Assembly (NCBI RefSeq): GCF_001701025.1
Contig: NZ_CP016793.1
Location: 62,001 to 126,000, forward strand
Direction: 5' to 3'
Source of the DNA: Lentzea guizhouensis
Lineage (GTDB): Bacteria > Actinomycetota > Actinomycetes > Mycobacteriales > Pseudonocardiaceae
Length of the DNA stretch: 64,000 nucleotides
A program made the position numbers and the translations under genes. The notes under the pieces were generated by a model. The model was not told where the DNA came from. It ran no database searches and saw only the letters and a list, made by a program, of their open reading frames with translations. Below are positions 62,430 through 64,000 of the stretch, piece after piece. Positions within the stretch are counted from its first letter, which is position 1, and the number at the start of each line of letters is the position of its first letter.

Positions 62430-63542
62430 CTATGCGGTGACCGTGTCCTCGACGCCACCGCCGAAAGTCGAGTCTTGGCCGTCAACCTTCGGCTTACCGG
62501 GTGGTAGGACGGCGGTGACGCTGAAGCCGCCGTCGGGGCGGTAGGAGGTGGTGAGGGTGCCGCCGATGAGTCGCAGGCGTTCGGAGAGGCCGTGGAGGCC
62601 GGCGCCGCCTCCTTCGGCCAGTGGGGGGAGGTCGCTGGGGGTGTTGACGACTGAGACGCGGACTGGGGTGGTGCGGTCGACGGTGACCGTCACGGAGGCG
62701 CCTGGGGCGTGTTTTGTCACGTTCGTCAGGGCCTCTTGCACTACGCGGAAGAGGGCTCGGGAGGCGGCGGAGGAGATGGGGGTGTCGCCTGTTTCGGTCA
62801 GGCTCACCGAGACGCCGGCGATGCGGGCGCGGTCTACCAACTCCTGGACGGAGGGGTAGGCGGTGTCGGGGTTCAGGAGGCCCAGGGCGGTGCGCATTTC
62901 GGAGAGGGATTCCTTGGCCAGGGCTCGGAGGCGCAGGGCTGTGTCGCGCACTGTGTCGTTGGGGGCGGTGGCGGCGAGGGCGGCTGACTCCACGGCGATG
63001 AGGGTGGCGTGGTGGCCCACGGCGTCGTGGATTTCGCGGGCGATGCGGGCCCGTTCTGCTGCTCTGGCGGAGGTTTCCTGGGCTTCTAGCTCTGCGGCGC
63101 GGGCTCTGCGGGTTTCGTAGAGGGCCTGGGTGAGGTCTTTGCGGGTGGTGATGAGGGCGCCGAGGCCGGTGGGGGCGGCGGAGAGGCCGAAGGAGAAGGC
63201 GGTGGTCAGGAGGAGGGGGCCGAAGGGGATGGCTTCGGTGATCACCACGGGGATGACGGAGGCCGCGGTCAGGGCGGTGACCCAGAGGAGTTGGGCGGGG
63301 ACGGACTTCTCCTTGCGGCCCAGGCGGTATTGGGCGACGAGGGCCGGGGCCCAGCCCAGGCCGCCGGCCACGGCGGGGATGCAGATCAGGGAGGCGAGCC
63401 ACGGCCAGCGCAGGCGCAGTGGGAGGAGCAGGGCGGCGGCCACGGCGGCCCACAGGGACCAGGGGAACGGGCGGTCCTGGGTCAGCAGGACGACGCCGGT
63501 GGTGGTGCCGACGGTCAGGAGCTCGCGCAGGAGCGTCTTCAC
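62430..63542 (-). CDS. Sensor histidine kinase (NarX/DesK-like)
   Basis: About 370 aa from a GTG at 63542 that overlaps the response-regulator stop. Residues 10-140 hold four to five membrane helices with no sensor domain. A coiled coil leads to the HisKA_3 box RIAREIHDAVGHHATLIAVE. The ATPase has VVQEALTNVTKHAPG (N-box) and GGGAGLHGLSERLRLIGG (G-box). It would phosphorylate the overlapping upstream-encoded NarL-type regulator. Stimulus unknown. Confidence 0.92.
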   Translation of the reverse strand: MKTLLRELLTVGTTTGVVLLTQDRPFPWSLWAAVAAALLLPLRLRWPWLASLICIPAVAGGLGWAPALVAQYRLGRKEKSVPAQLLWVTALTAASVIPVVITEAIPFGPLLLTTAFSFGLSAAPTGLGALITTRKDLTQALYETRRARAAELEAQETSARAAERARIAREIHDAVGHHATLIAVESAALAATAPNDTVRDTALRLRALAKESLSEMRTALGLLNPDTAYPSVQELVDRARIAGVSVSLTETGDTPISSAASRALFRVVQEALTNVTKHAPGASVTVTVDRTTPVRVSVVNTPSDLPPLAEGGGAGLHGLSERLRLIGGTLTTSYRPDGGFSVTAVLPPGKPKVDGQDSTFGGGVEDTVTA

Positions 63543-64000
63543 CAGACACCGACCTGGTGGGCGACGAGGGCCGCCTGCACCCGGTTCTCGACGCCCAGTT
63601 TTGTCAGGACGGTGGAGACGTAGCTCTTGACCGTGGCCTCGGAGAGGCAGAGCTGTTCGGCGATGGCGTGGTTCGAGCGGCCGCCGGCGAGGAGCTCGAG
63701 GACCTGGCGTTCGCGGGCGGAGAGCGTGTCGAGCTGGCGGTTGGCGCGAAAGCCGCGCAGGCGTGGGAGGAGGCGGGCGGTGATGCGCGGGTCGAGGACG
63801 GCGCCGCCGGCTGCCAGGTCGACGACGGCGCGGACCAGGGCCTCCGGTTCGGCGTCCTTCAGCAGGAAGCCCTGGGCGCCCAGGTCCAGCGCCGTGGCGA
63901 CGTAGTCGTCGAGGTCGAACGTGGTCAGGACGGCGATGGCGGGTGGGGTGGCCCACGTGCGCAGCCGCCGGACGGCCTCCAGGCCGTCGACGCCCGGCAT
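63539..64000 (-). CDS. NarL-type response regulator, N-terminus beyond window
   Basis: 154 codons inside the window; the frame is still open at base 64000, which falls in the MPGVDGLEA segment just after the phospho-acceptor Asp, so about 55 residues are missing. Present: the receiver Lys region GFLLKDAEP and the LuxR-type HTH TLSARERQVLELLAGGRSNH, then EATVKSYVSTVLTKL. The stop overlaps the start of the histidine kinase gene. First gene of this pair. Confidence 0.92.
   Translation of the reverse strand: MPGVDGLEAVRRLRTWATPPAIAVLTTFDLDDYVATALDLGAQGFLLKDAEPEALVRAVVDLAAGGAVLDPRITARLLPRLRGFRANRQLDTLSARERQVLELLAGGRSNHAIAEQLCLSEATVKSYVSTVLTKLGVENRVQAALVAHQVGVW

Overview
This is a 64 kb stretch of high-GC DNA with GTG/TTG starts, 4-nt start/stop overlaps and dense operons. 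Its families (FxSxx-COOH/vWA-MoxR proteins, LacI-controlled sugar genes, an AlkB-rubredoxin fusion, NarL-type two-component pairs) point to a filamentous actinomycete, plausibly Pseudonocardiales (Lentzea/Saccharothrix-like). That placement is an inference from gene content. No rRNA, CRISPR array or recognisable transposase is visible.

Left part (1-13.4 kb). A Crp/Fnr regulator faces a three-gene conflict/signalling operon: class III cyclase domain + VMAP protein, MoxR AAA+ ATPase, and a 1418-aa vWA-like + NB-ARC + TPR protein. Convergent with it, 4 bp away, is a two-gene RiPP-like unit: a 78-aa FxSxx-type leader peptide without the FxSxx tail and an alpha-ketoglutarate HExxH peptide hydroxylase, with no radical SAM enzyme nearby. 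A TetR/P450/ferredoxin unit and a cupin follow.

Middle-left (13.5-24.4 kb). A transmembrane Ser/Thr kinase, a frameshifted tannase/feruloyl esterase, an EF-hand protein, a TerY-P-like triad (vWA, PP2C phosphatase, atypical kinase), and a divergent FHA-ABC exporter with a membrane-anchored NPCBM-like protein. The triad and the exporter look like one phospho-signalling module. A SAM methyltransferase closes the region.

Polymer-degradation region (24.4-45.3 kb). Rhamnogalacturonan lyase, PHB depolymerase, alpha-amylase, LacI regulator + sugar ABC transporter + GH1 beta-glucosidase (ceb-like), PHB-type esterase and an AA10 LPMO. CebR-type operators precede the lyase and the LPMO. Interleaved are an IorAB-like molybdenum hydroxylase operon (large subunit frameshifted) with a MarR regulator and twin 16-bp palindromes, and an alkane module (AlkB-rubredoxin fusion, TetR, SDR).

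Right part (45.4-64 kb). CAAX protease/histidine kinase/response regulator operon, MMPL transporter, Hsp20 with two RheA-type dyads, a scar holding two truncated genes (CGNR regulator and epoxide-hydrolase tail), an S33 peptidase, an unrecognised membrane protein, a complete type I restriction-modification operon (hsdM-hsdS-hsdR) with lower GC, tRNA-Pro(GGG), and a second two-component pair cut by the window edge.
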